From assembly GCF_023276375.1 (NCBI RefSeq), contig NZ_JALLPK010000003.1, positions 1 through 64,000 of the forward strand: 64,000 bases of DNA, written 5' to 3'. Under the pieces are notes generated by a model. The model was given only the letters and a program-made list of their open reading frames with translations. It was not told the DNA's origin and did no database searches. The stretch is from Halocatena marina (lineage in GTDB: Archaea > Halobacteriota > Halobacteria > Halobacteriales > Haloarculaceae). A program made the position numbers and the translations under genes. Each line of letters opens with the position of its first letter. The first letter of the stretch is position 1. This document shows positions 28,500 through 37,863 of the stretch, in pieces.

Positions 28500-29006
28500 G
28501 TGCTGTCAACTGTTACTCAACCACTCACACAACTATTATACGACGACGGTCTGGAAAATGTCGCGCTTGTTGGAAGATCCGGTGGCGATTGTCCCGACGC
28601 TCGTGCCCATGCCAATCCGCGCAGTAATTTCACTCTCCGGCAGGCTGAAGCCATCAGTAGCGTGGCAGTCATGAGCGTATGGGGGGACACGATCCTACTA
28701 CCAATGGCAGCCGAATCGATGACCCTCGCGTTCGAGTTCGAGGCACTCCGGTATCTGCAGCAGCCGCGATCTGTCATCGTCGGCGCAAGACGATGTGCGC
28801 AGTACGTGGAAGTCGTCACTGTCGATCAAGACGCGGCACGAGCATTTGGAACGCGCCATCGTGTGCGGATGGATTTCACGTCTCCAATCGACGCGCCCGA
28901 CGCATTTGGTGGGCTTGACGATGTGCGAACTAACTTCCAGACGACCCGCTACGTCCTAATCGGCGTGGCATCGCAAGCCGTCTTCGGAGGGCCGCCCGAC
29001 GGTTAG
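28500..29006 (+). CDS. Hypothetical protein, unknown family
   Basis: A GTG-initiated 168-codon frame with coding-like composition in its second half (LRQAEAISSVAVMSVWGDTI, RYVLIGVASQAVFGG). The segment FEFEALRYLQQPRSVIVGAR is followed by CAQYVEVVTVDQDAARAFGT. No motif is recognised. The first 50 codons include LLYDDGLENVALVGRSGGD. The gene may be truncated at its 5' end, since no good start or promoter precedes it. It stands alone between two gene-poor regions. Confidence 0.4.
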   Translation: MLSTVTQPLTQLLYDDGLENVALVGRSGGDCPDARAHANPRSNFTLRQAEAISSVAVMSVWGDTILLPMAAESMTLAFEFEALRYLQQPRSVIVGARRCAQYVEVVTVDQDAARAFGTRHRVRMDFTSPIDAPDAFGGLDDVRTNFQTTRYVLIGVASQAVFGGPPDG

Positions 29007-29989
29007 GAGTACCTCACAGTCGAGTTGGCTGCTCGAAACGCGGGATGGCCGCTCAAGACTGAGACGATTCCCTCTGACAGATGGATTCGCCAACAGATTC
29101 GACGATTTTGCCGATAGAACGAGCCGGATCGTCTGTCTCTCTCAGTCAGGACATACTGACTGATCTGAGGGTTCAGACAGTAGCGGCCGCAGATGGACCA
29201 TTATCAGTTGACATCGGGACTCAGAGCCACCCAGCTGGTAGTTTTTCTTGGTGTTCGTGGATGGAATAATCTAGTGGGTTCACACACTTTTCTGCCGATA
29301 CAGCCTACGTCTTAACTGAATTTAGAACAGTAGAAGTATCCACTCGTATAAATAGATCGGCAATGGCTAGGGAAGTGGAGCGTGGACGACGATGTTCAAC
29401 TCTCTCTTCGACTGATGATGGACAGGTGAGATTCATAATCTATACATTTTCTTAAAATTGGATTGTCATGACACATTTCGAGACAAACCGTACATTAGAA
29501 ATGCCACCTAGCCAACTTCTGTTCTTCGATACTGAGATGGATCAGACGCCGACACACAGATAGGGAGCGGTCGTCATTACTCGCTAATCCACGAAATGGC
29601 GTCTCTATCGAGTAGCGTGACAGTTTATCCACTAACCCGCGCAGTCGTTGTATCGCTCACGGTGACTGGATTCACAATAGATACGAGTTACACCCTCTGA
29701 CGATCCACCGCTGTCTGGTAATATATGGGACGACATCCAAATGGTGATCGTTGTGCATGCTACTGCTCTGGATATCCGACGGTTGTGGATACAGACTAGA
29801 CTACGTGTATTATTGGTGTAATTATATAATTTAACGGATTATTTATCTCAATTTCATGGAAGCAAGGTACTGCTCTTGACTCCACTCAACATAGCTGTAT
29901 GTACACCGCCAGCTGACTGTATATACCTGATATTCTTTCTATAATATTGTCTAAATCGAGCGATTACTTATAATGTTTTTGAGTTATTA
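29007..29989. other. Gene-poor region, AT-rich
   Basis: No ORF with coding character. Strongly AT-rich around 29820-29860 and 29930-29990. Confidence 0.4.
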
Positions 29990-30308
29990 TGCCGAACCAA
30001 TTCGTTTGGTACTATCTCAAACAGGATGCCATGGTATTTATCGACAAGGAATTACAAACGTATGCTTGTAATAGAAAGGATGAATGTCTTATTCCGCTCA
30101 GATAGTATGAACCGACTACGCATGAATGTATCGACCACCGCAGGTCCGATGATTATGGAAGATACTCTGTACAGCTTCTGGAAGAGTCGGACGTGATCGC
30201 TTGTATTTGATACAGCGCTCGAATCAGGATCAATTCTCGCTATGTAGGGGTAGGACGTAACACCAGGCATTCTCAGGGTGACACGCTTGTGCTATCCGAG
30301 CCGATCCG
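29990..30308. repeat. Sequence shared with 11145-11448, downstream of coxA
   Basis: This non-coding stretch, immediately downstream of coxA, is the less rearranged copy of the duplicated flank described at 11145-11725. Matching islands include tttggtactatc, aggatgccatggta versus agggtgccatgatg, and atgcttgtaatagaaagga. Confidence 0.55.
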
Positions 30309-32069
30309 TTAATCGCCGCGATACTCTCGTCGACGCTCTTCGAGACGTTCTTCGAACCACTGCCATTCGCGGGTAAACTGGTCGATCGGCTTCAAGTTCC
30401 AGACATCGGCGTCCATCACGACCGGTCCAATGCGGTATGATTGGACCATGTTGTACAGCCAGATGATCACACCAGTGAAGATAAGGAATGCGCTGATCGT
30501 TATTATCTGCTGCAGGATCGCAAACTGCTCCGGGTACGTTGCATACCGCCGCGGTAGCCCGATCGCTCCAGTAATGAGCATCAATCCGAACGTGCCTGTC
30601 ACGCCAACAATACTGAGCCACGCGTGAACGTTCGCCAGCAGCTGGTCGTACATCCGTCCGGTGAGGATTGGATACCAGTAGTAACTTGCTGCGAAGGCGG
30701 CGAAGGTGATGATCCCCATCACGAGAAAATGGAAGTGGCCGACGACGTAGTAGGTGTCGTGGACGAGAAGGTTGATTGGAACTGCTGCAAGGAACACGCC
30801 CGTCACACCACCGATGATGAACATCCCGATACCAGCCACACAAAACAGCATCGGGGCAGTGAGCCGGACTGCTCCGTTCCACATTGTCGTGATCCAGTTG
30901 AACACCTTCACCGCGCTCGGGACGGCGATCGCAACTGAAATCGCCATGAAACTGGCGCGAACCCGCGGATCGATGCCCGTCGTGAACATGTGATGCGCCC
31001 AGACACCAAAGGACAGCACACCGATCGCCAACGTCGAATACACGATGAACCGAAAGCCGAACAGCTTCCGTCCGGCAAACTTCGGGAGAATGAGACTCAC
31101 TAATCCAAATGCCGGTAGCACGAGAATATACACTTCCGGATGACCAAAAAACCAAAAGAGATGCTGCCAGAGCAGGGGCCCACCGCCATCGACGGTGAAA
31201 AACGTCGTCCCGAAATTCCGATCCAACAGCAGCATGATCAGCGCACTCCCGAGCAGGGGGAACGCAAACAGGATGAGCCCACTTGTCGTGAGCATCGTCC
31301 ACGAGAAGATATCGAGATTCGACCACGTCACATCCGAAGCGCGCTCGGTGACGATCGTTGCGATGAAATTGATACCTCCAAGCAGGGTTGCGATCCCACT
31401 CAGATGAAGGCCCAGTAGCATCAGATTAATCTGTGGGTTCGTCATCTGCGTGGTCAACGGCGTATACATCGTCCAGCCTGTTGCCGGGGGTTGTAGTGCA
31501 AATAACGTAGGGACTATGATGCCGATCGCCGCGAACGCTTTCGCAATAACCTCAGTGATGAGTCCCGCACGCATGATCAGGTACGCAGGCGGAAGAATCC
31601 AGAAAGCAATGGCGTTGACGCGGGGATACGCCATATCGTCTGCGCCGAGTAACAATGGCAGGAAGTAGTTGCCGATGCCGAAGAACGCCGGAGTGACGAA
31701 AAACAGCAACATCGTCAGTCCATGGGTTGTAAACAAGGCGTTGTACGTCACAGTGTCCCATGGTCCCGACGTTGGCGTGAGTAGCTCGGTCCGGATCATC
31801 ATCGCATCAACCCCACCCCAGAGGGCCGTCGCGGTCGCAAATACGATGTACAAAATGCCAATATCCTTGTGATCAACAGTGGTTACCCACCGGAGAATTC
31901 CGGCTGGTTTTGTGGTCTCCGTGTCCGTCTCGTCGCTGTAGCGATGCCCACCGTCCGCAATTGTTAGCGGCGGCGGCCACCCGTTCCGCATAGCAAGCAC
32001 TGTAGCGAGTGCAAGGAGGAGACCACCGACGATTACGACACCTGAGAGATCAACTGTTGGAACAATCAT
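30309..32069 (-). CDS. coxA: Heme-copper oxidase subunit I (intact)
   Basis: A 586-residue subunit I, the catalytic core of terminal oxidase in the cell membrane, reducing O2 and pumping protons. Haem a ligand in TTHGLTMLLFF; Cu-B/Tyr site in FWFFGHPEVYILVLP; Cu-B His pair in GVWAHHMFTTGI; haem ligands in HDTYYVVGHFHFLVMG. Twelve or more helices and a hydrophilic C-terminus rich in Glu and Arg. Start taken as ATG 32069 (MIVPTVDLSGVVIVGGLLLA); the earlier ATG at 32105 adds 12 residues. No subunit II or III gene adjoins it, so it is orphaned or depends on genes elsewhere. It is the source-like copy for the fragment at 11449. Confidence 0.95.
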   Translation of the reverse strand: MIVPTVDLSGVVIVGGLLLALATVLAMRNGWPPPLTIADGGHRYSDETDTETTKPAGILRWVTTVDHKDIGILYIVFATATALWGGVDAMMIRTELLTPTSGPWDTVTYNALFTTHGLTMLLFFVTPAFFGIGNYFLPLLLGADDMAYPRVNAIAFWILPPAYLIMRAGLITEVIAKAFAAIGIIVPTLFALQPPATGWTMYTPLTTQMTNPQINLMLLGLHLSGIATLLGGINFIATIVTERASDVTWSNLDIFSWTMLTTSGLILFAFPLLGSALIMLLLDRNFGTTFFTVDGGGPLLWQHLFWFFGHPEVYILVLPAFGLVSLILPKFAGRKLFGFRFIVYSTLAIGVLSFGVWAHHMFTTGIDPRVRASFMAISVAIAVPSAVKVFNWITTMWNGAVRLTAPMLFCVAGIGMFIIGGVTGVFLAAVPINLLVHDTYYVVGHFHFLVMGIITFAAFAASYYWYPILTGRMYDQLLANVHAWLSIVGVTGTFGLMLITGAIGLPRRYATYPEQFAILQQIITISAFLIFTGVIIWLYNMVQSYRIGPVVMDADVWNLKPIDQFTREWQWFEERLEERRREYRGD

Positions 32070-32286
32070 GTATGTTGGATGGTACTGGAGACTACACTCG
32101 CCCAATGGAAATAGCTATGCGTTATCGACCCCCGTGCTATTGTCATACATCTAATCGATGTATGACGACATTGCACATACGAAAATGAATGGGTGTGATC
32201 CGGGCTCATAGCGGAGATGGCAGCGTTCACTCGGCCGCCGCGATGACGTTTTACTCGCAGAGACGAGCATAGACTGCACCGAGCGT

Positions 32287-32480
32287 TACCCGTATGTGGG
32301 GTAGGCAAGCAGCGGCAATCTGGCGTACACGATGATAAGTGGCCAGCCGATGGATCCTCGACCGGTGATGACGAACGCGATCCAGAGGATGAAGGTGAAG
32401 ACGATCCCACGAGCAGCCGGATCGTGGCCGCGTGGGATGTACGGTTCGAGTGCAATGAACAATCGCTCTTGATTAGTACA
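32287..32480 (-). pseudogene. Membrane protein C-terminal remnant upstream of coxA
   Basis: Minus strand reads NQERLFIALEPYIPRGHDPA, then ARGIVFTFILWIAFVITGRG, then SIGWPLIIVYARLPLLAYP to a TAA at about 32287. It is a plausible end of a small two-helix membrane protein whose N-terminus is gone; its upstream border is the repeated sequence shared with 5519-5660. Such small membrane proteins often accompany haloarchaeal oxidase genes, so it may be a relic of the original cox operon. Confidence 0.45.
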
Positions 32481-32620
32481 TTGTTGATTTCAGAACGTCG
32501 CTTTGACAGCGTGTTTGAGAGCTTTTCGACCGGGGTTGTGAAACAATTCGCGCTGTAGCTGGAACGCTCGAAGATACCGTGTGGGTTTGTCCTTCGAGAC
32601 GTCTCGATGTGGCGAGAGGC
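32481..32620 (-). pseudogene. Second copy of the repeated C-terminal remnant
   Basis: Minus strand reads PTRYLRAFQLQRELFHNPGR, then KALKHAVKATF and a stop, homologous to 5519-5660 and followed by the same aatcaacaatgtac. Its abutment to the membrane-protein remnant suggests that the repeated element's end is the breakpoint. Confidence 0.4.
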
Positions 32621-32907
32621 ACGGCTCGCAGGAATGATCTGCGCACTGTTTGAATGGTAGACGAATGCTGTTACTTCTACGAGCATGAAACCGAGTAATG
32701 GCAGTAGGTTTTCCGGTTCATCCTCCGACGTGCATTCGTTTCTTATGCAGATCACTTTATGTGCGTGATCGACGGGCCGGAACAGTCGATGTTTGATCGG
32801 GACCCTTCCTTGGGAGAACTATCGAGAGCATGTGGCGTATGTTGGAATGTGATGAACGGGGTATTGCTTGATTCCGTCGTTGACGGTTCAATTGTCGCTC
32901 GTCGTGA

Positions 32908-33434
32908 TTAATCATCGTCCGTGTCTTCGCCACCGCCATCGGTGACAGTCGTCTGGAGGCGACGAGCGTGCCACTCGAACACACGGGCGTCTAGTCCATA
33001 CTCACGGAGATTCCACGGATCTTCACCGATATCGGGCCCTTCGTACCACGAGATGACAACATTCCACAACCAGATGATCGTTCCGATCCCCATGAGAAAC
33101 GCGCCGAGGCTGGCGAGTTGATGGAGGTGCTGGATGAGCAATGAAAACGGCTCACCGGAGGACAGACTGTAGCTCGCGTACCGCCGAGGCATCCCCTCAT
33201 ACCCAAGCAACAACATGGCGAAGAACGTGATATTCGTCCCGATCATCCAGAGTCCAAAGTGCCATCGGGCGAGCGTCCGCTGGTACATCCGCCCAATAAC
33301 GATCGGATACCAGTAATATATGGCTGCGAACGCGGCGAAGACGATTGCTCCCATGATAATGTAGTGGAAATGCCCGACGACGTAGTAGGTGTCGTGGACG
33401 ATGAGATTAACTGGTACGGCAGCCAAGAAGACGT
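32908..33434 (-). pseudogene. coxA: coxA C-terminal third, fused to unrelated DNA
   Basis: About 175 codons of a second oxidase subunit I lineage, from VFLAAVPVNLIVHDTYYVVG to the acidic tail RRLQTTVTDGGGEDTDDD. Haem ligands HDTYYVVGHFHYIIMG are intact but the upstream two thirds, with Cu-B and proton channels, are absent. Homology stops at about 33434, where plus-strand coding sequence of a CGCGG protein begins. It resembles the copy at 49099-50750 more than the one at 30309, and shows what that copy's lost C-terminus probably looked like. Confidence 0.85.
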
Positions 33435-33679
33435 CTGCAAATCTCGAAAAACCACAATACGAGGACAATCTCTCGCTCCTCAAACGTCACGCGATCGAAG
33501 CGGTCGAACACACGGCCAGCGGACACCACGTGAATCTGGTCACCCACGAAGCACATGGCCATCCCGAAGGGTTTCTCTACGACACGCTGGACGTGCGGTT
33601 TGGTGACGAGGACGTTCACTGGGGGTATATCGAACAGTGCGGGTGTGGGGGCCATGTCGTCCGCGTCCACGTTGAGTAG
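33434..33679 (+). pseudogene. CGCGG-family RiPP precursor, N-terminus lost
   Basis: The last 81 codons of a haloarchaeal CGCGG-type putative radical-SAM-modified peptide: SANLEKPQYEDNLSLLKRHA, EHTASGHHVNLVTHEAHGHP, FGDEDVHWGY and the signature EQCGCGGHVVRVHVE. The true start, about 5-15 codons upstream, is replaced by antisense coxA sequence. An in-frame ATG at 33389 inside the coxA fragment could still give a chimeric 96-residue protein. No radical-SAM enzyme is encoded nearby. The function of such peptides is unknown. Family name is from memory of the motif. Confidence 0.7.
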
Positions 33680-33708
33680 ATTCGGACTATCAAGGGAATG
33701 CTCCAATT

Positions 33709-34047
33709 ATGGGAAACAAGAATGACCAACTGCACACTGATACGATGGTAACGATCGAACCGATAGACGACCTTGATGGCATACCCTGTGCCAATGCATT
33801 CTCGACTGAAGAGCCGAAAACCCTCCGGCTAACGCTCTCTGCTGGCGAGCGCGCGGAGACACACGACCATCCCGATCGCTATTTGGTTCTGTACCTCATC
33901 TCTGGCAATCTCTCGTTACAATTCGACGATGAATCGTACCAGCTCGAATCAGGTGATATCGTTCATTTTGATGGAGCACACACTAACATATCGTCTGCCA
34001 CTACGGACAGCACTGCGTTATTCGTTCTTTCGAAGAAGATCAAGTAA
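33709..34047 (+). CDS. Small cupin-domain protein
   Basis: A single-domain cupin of 112 residues. The beta-barrel motifs are RAETHDHPDRYLVLYLISGN (motif 1 with His-x-His and a following region) and YQLESGDIVHFDGAHTNISS (motif 2 with a His). The metal ligands H, H and H are present; the usual motif-1 Glu is replaced by Asp/Arg context, so catalysis is uncertain. It is probably a cytosolic metal- or small-molecule-binding protein. ATG 33745 (MVTIEPIDDLDGI) is a credible alternative start. It lies 30 nt after the CGCGG remnant on the same strand. Confidence 0.75.
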   Translation: MGNKNDQLHTDTMVTIEPIDDLDGIPCANAFSTEEPKTLRLTLSAGERAETHDHPDRYLVLYLISGNLSLQFDDESYQLESGDIVHFDGAHTNISSATTDSTALFVLSKKIK

Positions 34048-34404
34048 ACGGAAGCGTACTTCGGGAAATGGCTGAGGGATCTACTCTGGGAGCTGTTCAG
34101 ATAAGCGGCGACTGGACGAATAGCCTACCGTGACCACCTCGAAAGCCTTCATCGTCTCGGGCGATTTGCTATGGTCCTCGTCGTCGTGCGAGCGACTCGC
34201 AAGTCACCCGCACGGCATACGAGACGGAGGAACCGTCTCGTCCTGCTCACTACGTTCGCCCCTGCGGTACGAAGCGCCGTCGTCCGTCGTCGAGATGTCA
34301 GCTCTTTCAGCCCTCCACAGCGGCTGTTCCCTTGTCAACCACTTATCTGAGCAGCACCCCCACATCGAAAAGCTATTCGTTGGGGTCGATCGTCAACTAA
34401 TACC
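34048..34404. other. Intergenic region before the MFS gene
   Basis: No gene recognised. A GC-rich inverted repeat region around 34200-34240 (gacggaggaaccgtctcgtc) can form a hairpin. Nothing else seen. Confidence 0.35.
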
Positions 34405-35631
34405 ATGGACTCTAACGACAGAGCGCTCACCGCGTTTACGATGATCGGCCACGCGATGTTCCACACCTACGAGCTCGTCATCCCGATCTTCGTCGCGCTC
34501 TGGCTCAACGTCTTCTCGGTCACGGCCGCCACGCTGGGGTTGATCGTCAGTGCCGGGTTCGCCCTGATTGGTGTCGGCGCGCTCCCCAGCGGAATCCTCT
34601 CTGATCGCTACGACTCGAAGCGGCTCATCATCGGCGCGATGCTCGGCATGGGCGGGGGATTCGTCCTCCTGAGTGTCGCGCCGAACGTCATCGTCCTCGC
34701 ACTCGGCCTGCTTCTCTGGGGGCTGGCCGCGAGCGTCTACCACCCGGCCGGGCTTTCGCTCATCAGTCGCGGGGCGAAAGAGCGCGGCACGGCCTTCGCG
34801 TACCACGGGCTGGCCGGAAATCTCGGTGTCGCTGTCGGTCCCTTCCTCGGCGCCATCCTCCTCGCGTTCTTCCACTGGCGGGTGGTCGCGCTGCTCCTCG
34901 TCGTCCCCGCTCTCTTTGCGGCCGCAATCTCCTGGCGCATCGAATTCGACGAGACCGCCGGGGTCGACACGAGCGACGAAGTCACCGTCAGCGACGGGGG
35001 AACAGCGGGTCCAACCGAGTTGTTGGCCCAGTCGAAGCTCCTGTTTGCGGGGGGGTTCGCCTTCGTCTTCGCCATCGCGATGCTCTATGGGATGTACTAT
35101 CGGGGCGTATTCACCTTCTTGCCGGACATCCTCGCGGGCGTGCCGCTGTTCAAACCTGTCGCGTTCGGTGGAGAATCCTTCCAACCGAGCCAGTACGTCT
35201 ATGCCGGACTGTTGATGCTCGGGGGCGTGGGTCAGTATGCTGGCGGGAAGCTGAGCGACCGTATCACCACCGAATACGCGCTCGTGGGCACTTTCGCCGT
35301 CATTGTTCTCATCTCGCTCGCGTTCGTCCCCGCCATGAACGCCGGTCTCGTCCCGCTGCTCGTCGTCTGTGCCCTGCTCGGCTTCTTCGTTTACATGGAG
35401 GCGCCCATCAACCAGGCGATCATCGCAAAGTACGTTCCGTCGGACGTCTACGGGCTCTCATTCGGCTACACGTATCTCGGGACATTCGGGGTGGGCGCGC
35501 TCGGTGCGGCGGTTGCCGGTGCCGTGCTGACGTACGCCAACACTGCCACGCTCTTCACTGTGTTGGCGATCTTCGCGGCTCTCGCGGTCGGCATCGGCGG
35601 CTACCTCATCGCCCGGGGCGTACCGGCCTAG
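34405..35631 (+). CDS. Major facilitator superfamily transporter
   Basis: A 408-residue permease with 12 membrane helices. The loop after helix 2, GILSDRYDSKRLIIGAMLG, carries the MFS motif A (G-x3-D-R-x-x-x-R). The N-half FTMIGHAMFHTYELVIPIFV and HPAGLSLISRGAKERGTAFA resemble fosmidomycin-resistance-type permeases. The central cytoplasmic loop is acidic (GVDTSDEVTVSDGGTAGPTE). The substrate is unknown. GC content is clearly higher than the surrounding DNA and the coding sequence is pristine, which suggests recent arrival or stronger selection. No operon partner. Confidence 0.92.
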   Translation: MDSNDRALTAFTMIGHAMFHTYELVIPIFVALWLNVFSVTAATLGLIVSAGFALIGVGALPSGILSDRYDSKRLIIGAMLGMGGGFVLLSVAPNVIVLALGLLLWGLAASVYHPAGLSLISRGAKERGTAFAYHGLAGNLGVAVGPFLGAILLAFFHWRVVALLLVVPALFAAAISWRIEFDETAGVDTSDEVTVSDGGTAGPTELLAQSKLLFAGGFAFVFAIAMLYGMYYRGVFTFLPDILAGVPLFKPVAFGGESFQPSQYVYAGLLMLGGVGQYAGGKLSDRITTEYALVGTFAVIVLISLAFVPAMNAGLVPLLVVCALLGFFVYMEAPINQAIIAKYVPSDVYGLSFGYTYLGTFGVGALGAAVAGAVLTYANTATLFTVLAIFAALAVGIGGYLIARGVPA

Positions 35632-35643
35632 AGGGTTCGGGCG

Positions 35644-35787
35644 CTACTCTGTGAGCTCCTCGTCAATCTTATGAAGAATCCGTGCCAGTGTAATGTCCTC
35701 AGCTTTGCGTTCACTGGTCGAAATGAACCACTCCAGCGTCCTGCGTTCCTTGTCAGAGAGTTCGACAACATGTTGCTTCCTACTCAT
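35644..35787 (-). pseudogene. IS630-type transposase N-terminal fragment
   Basis: A 47-codon frame, MSRKQHVVELSDKERRTLEW then SERKAEDITLARILHKIDEE, matches the first helices of IS630-family transposases (h-x-V-x-L-s-x-x-E-R, a-R-A-R-I-L). It ends at TAG 35644-35646. The rest of the transposase is missing. Confidence 0.5.
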
Positions 35788-35978
35788 CTCTGTAGATAGA
35801 CGACCAGAGAGCTTAAATTCGACAGTCTAAGCTTGTAGCTACACTAAGCATTTGTTGTCTGCGTGAACTACCTACTCTGAACAACTCCCTACTCCGGAAA
35901 TTAGTATGTCAGAAATCGCCGTAGCATGTGGGAATCGCGGAGTAGTCTTATTGTATAACGGGATGAAGTCTCGACTGA

Positions 35979-36427
35979 ATGTACGACCGAGTTCTGCTCG
36001 CCACCGATGGTACCGTTTTATCGCAGAACGCTGAATCCCACGCAATCGATCTTGCAAAGGAACACTCCGCCACCCTGCACGTACTCTTTGTCGTCGACGG
36101 GAGCATCTATACAGCGTACAGCGGAGATGAGTACGTGGATGAAGCAGAAGGACCGGAACACGAATTAGAAGAACTCGGTAAAGAAACGATTGTGGATATC
36201 CGATCGATTGCAACGGATGCTGATGTCGAGATCACCGAAGCAATCAAGCACGACGATCCGGTTGAAACAATTCTCGACTATGGTGATCGAGAAACATCGA
36301 TATGGTCGTACTCGGGACAAAACACCGGACAGCAGAATACCGTGCACTCCTGGGAAGCACTATCGACCGCGTACTTCGACTGACGACTCGACCGACAGTC
36401 GTCATAAAGACAGAGGTAGGGGAATAG
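35979..36427 (+). pseudogene. Universal stress protein with a frameshift
   Basis: The first frame (MYDRVLLATDGTVLSQNAES onward) is a UspA domain. Near 36290 a single base is missing; shifting frame gives NIDMVVLGTKHRTAEYRALL then GSTIDRVLRLTTRPTVVI, the nucleotide-binding tail G-T-x-H-R...G-S...R, to TAG 36425-36427. The composite has the normal length of about 149 residues, so one indel inactivates an otherwise complete gene. An intact paralogue is at 44344-44775. Confidence 0.85.
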
Positions 36428-36929
36428 ATTGCTTGTCGACTGACTATATTCATGTCTTTCACTGCGTTGGATATCTCTACTTCTGCGGTTGCTGATGATT
36501 GAATAGCACGGGTAGAATGGATGTCACTGCTGTCTATCGGGATTGAGTGTATCTCCATTCAAAGATCAGGTGAGCAACAAAGTGAGACATCATCCGAATG
36601 CCGGTAGTGGAGCCACGGTGAAACTGCTCATTTTGCCAGACCTTCCGAGATTCAGGAAAATTTTGAGAGGAACGCACCTAATTTATCAATACCATATCGA
36701 TGTTTATTCGCGATATCACGACATACCTGAAGATGAGAATTTCGGTCGATTGCGATTGGAACGAACGTCGGGTGTCACTCTTCAACGAATTGTGGTAGAA
36801 GAAGATATATCGCCTGCACAGTCGGGTAGAAGGGAATAATAATGTTTGCTAACACACTGTACGTCGCGTCAACTGTCGATTGCATCACCTCCTTTGTGAA
36901 GGCGGTTGCAAGGGGATACACTATGTCTG
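36428..36929. other. Intergenic, nothing recognised
   Basis: A 98-codon plus-strand frame (36543-36839) has mixed composition and no recognisable motif. No RNA gene seen. Confidence 0.35.
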
Positions 36930-37195
36930 CATCATCCGTATCCACGATAATGCGCGTCTGTTCGGGATTGAATCCGACAGCGAGTAATCTCGTCGAGAAA
37001 CTCTTCCAGCCGTACGCTCATGTGTAGGAGATTGCACTGATCAAGTGAGTGGCAGAACGTCGTTGGGTCGGCGAGTGCGTCCAGATGAAGTTCGAGGGGG
37101 TTACACAGCGCGGGCATAGGACTGAGACGGTCGACCAGTTCGGTGAAGGTGTGGCACCCTTCCTTGCGAATACAGCGGGCGACAATGTGGGTTTC
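36930..37195 (-). pseudogene. IS5-type transposase N-terminal remnant
   Basis: Minus strand reads RCIRKEGCHTFTELVDRLSP, then MPALCNPLELHLDALADPTT and MSVRLEEFLDE with loss of frame after that. This matches the N-terminal region of one group of haloarchaeal IS5 transposases (t-Y-R-e-L-v-D-x-L...M-P-x-L). The DDE part is absent. Confidence 0.4.
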
Positions 37196-37229
37196 GCGGG
37201 GGAAGCCCGCCGGAGGCGGGCTTCCCCGC
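37196..37229. terminator. Strong GC hairpin
   Basis: GGGGAAGCCCGCC-GGA-GGCGGGCTTCCCC is a perfect 13-bp stem with a 3-nt loop. It lies inside or at the edge of the IS5 remnant and 205 nt upstream of the SCP2-like gene, so it may be an IS-internal structure or a read-through barrier. Confidence 0.4.
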
Positions 37230-37433
37230 TCAATTCCCTAACGTTCATTTAGATACGCGACGTACATTCTGAAAGAAATAAAGGAGTGCAATTGCCATAT
37301 CCACGTTCTCGGCTTCACTTTCTGTAAATTATCTCTGGGTGGTCCCGGTGCTGCGTCCATTTTCAATAGAGCACTCCAAACAAGCCCCTATTTTTATCAC
37401 TGTAGACGTCGTCAGTGCTTACTGAGGAATACG

Positions 37434-37862
37434 ATGAACGATATTAACCTCGCTAGTCACGAGTGGTGGGAGCGCTACAAAGAAACAGTGAATAACGACC
37501 CTGAGATGCAATCCAGGGGACATAAAAAATTTAGCGACAACTTCTACGTCGAAATCGGAGAAGAGCGGTTTCTCATTGAGATGGGCGGAGGCAAAGTGCG
37601 GGAAGTGATACCTAATCCGGCGCTAAACAATCGCTGGTCGTTCGGCGTCGAAGGCGACAGAGAAGCGTGGGAGGAGTTCGTTCAGGAGACGCCACCAGCA
37701 TTCAACCACGAGATTATCGCCTCCCACTATCGGAGTGCGGTCAGAAACGAGGATGGACATCTCATGATGCGAGGAGACAACAAGAAAATATTCCAGAACC
37801 TGCGTCCGTTCCAGCGTGCACTCGATTTGATGCGCGTGGCGCACAACAACGGAGGGGGTTAA
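37434..37862 (+). CDS. SCP2-like small protein
   Basis: A 142-residue soluble protein. The central region KFSDNFYVEIGEERFLIEMG, then the loop GGGKVREV and WSFGVEGDREAWEEFVQ, has the strand and helix order of sterol-carrier-protein-2 domains, which bind hydrophobic ligands. It ends one nucleotide before the ATG of the alpha/beta hydrolase gene (TAA 37860-37862, ATG 37864), so the two are translated as a unit. The C-terminal helices (FQNLRPFQRALDLMRVAHNN) are probably an interaction surface. A ligand-delivery role for the hydrolase is inference. Confidence 0.75.
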   Translation: MNDINLASHEWWERYKETVNNDPEMQSRGHKKFSDNFYVEIGEERFLIEMGGGKVREVIPNPALNNRWSFGVEGDREAWEEFVQETPPAFNHEIIASHYRSAVRNEDGHLMMRGDNKKIFQNLRPFQRALDLMRVAHNNGGG

Positions 37863-37863
37863 C

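Noticed and set aside
30292..31326. 344-codon minus-strand frame overlapping coxA
   Set aside because: Frame shadow of coxA; coxA frame contains all ligand motifs.
34393..35184. 263-codon minus-strand frame in the MFS gene
   Set aside because: Asp/Glu/Arg-rich antisense shadow of the GC-rich MFS coding sequence.
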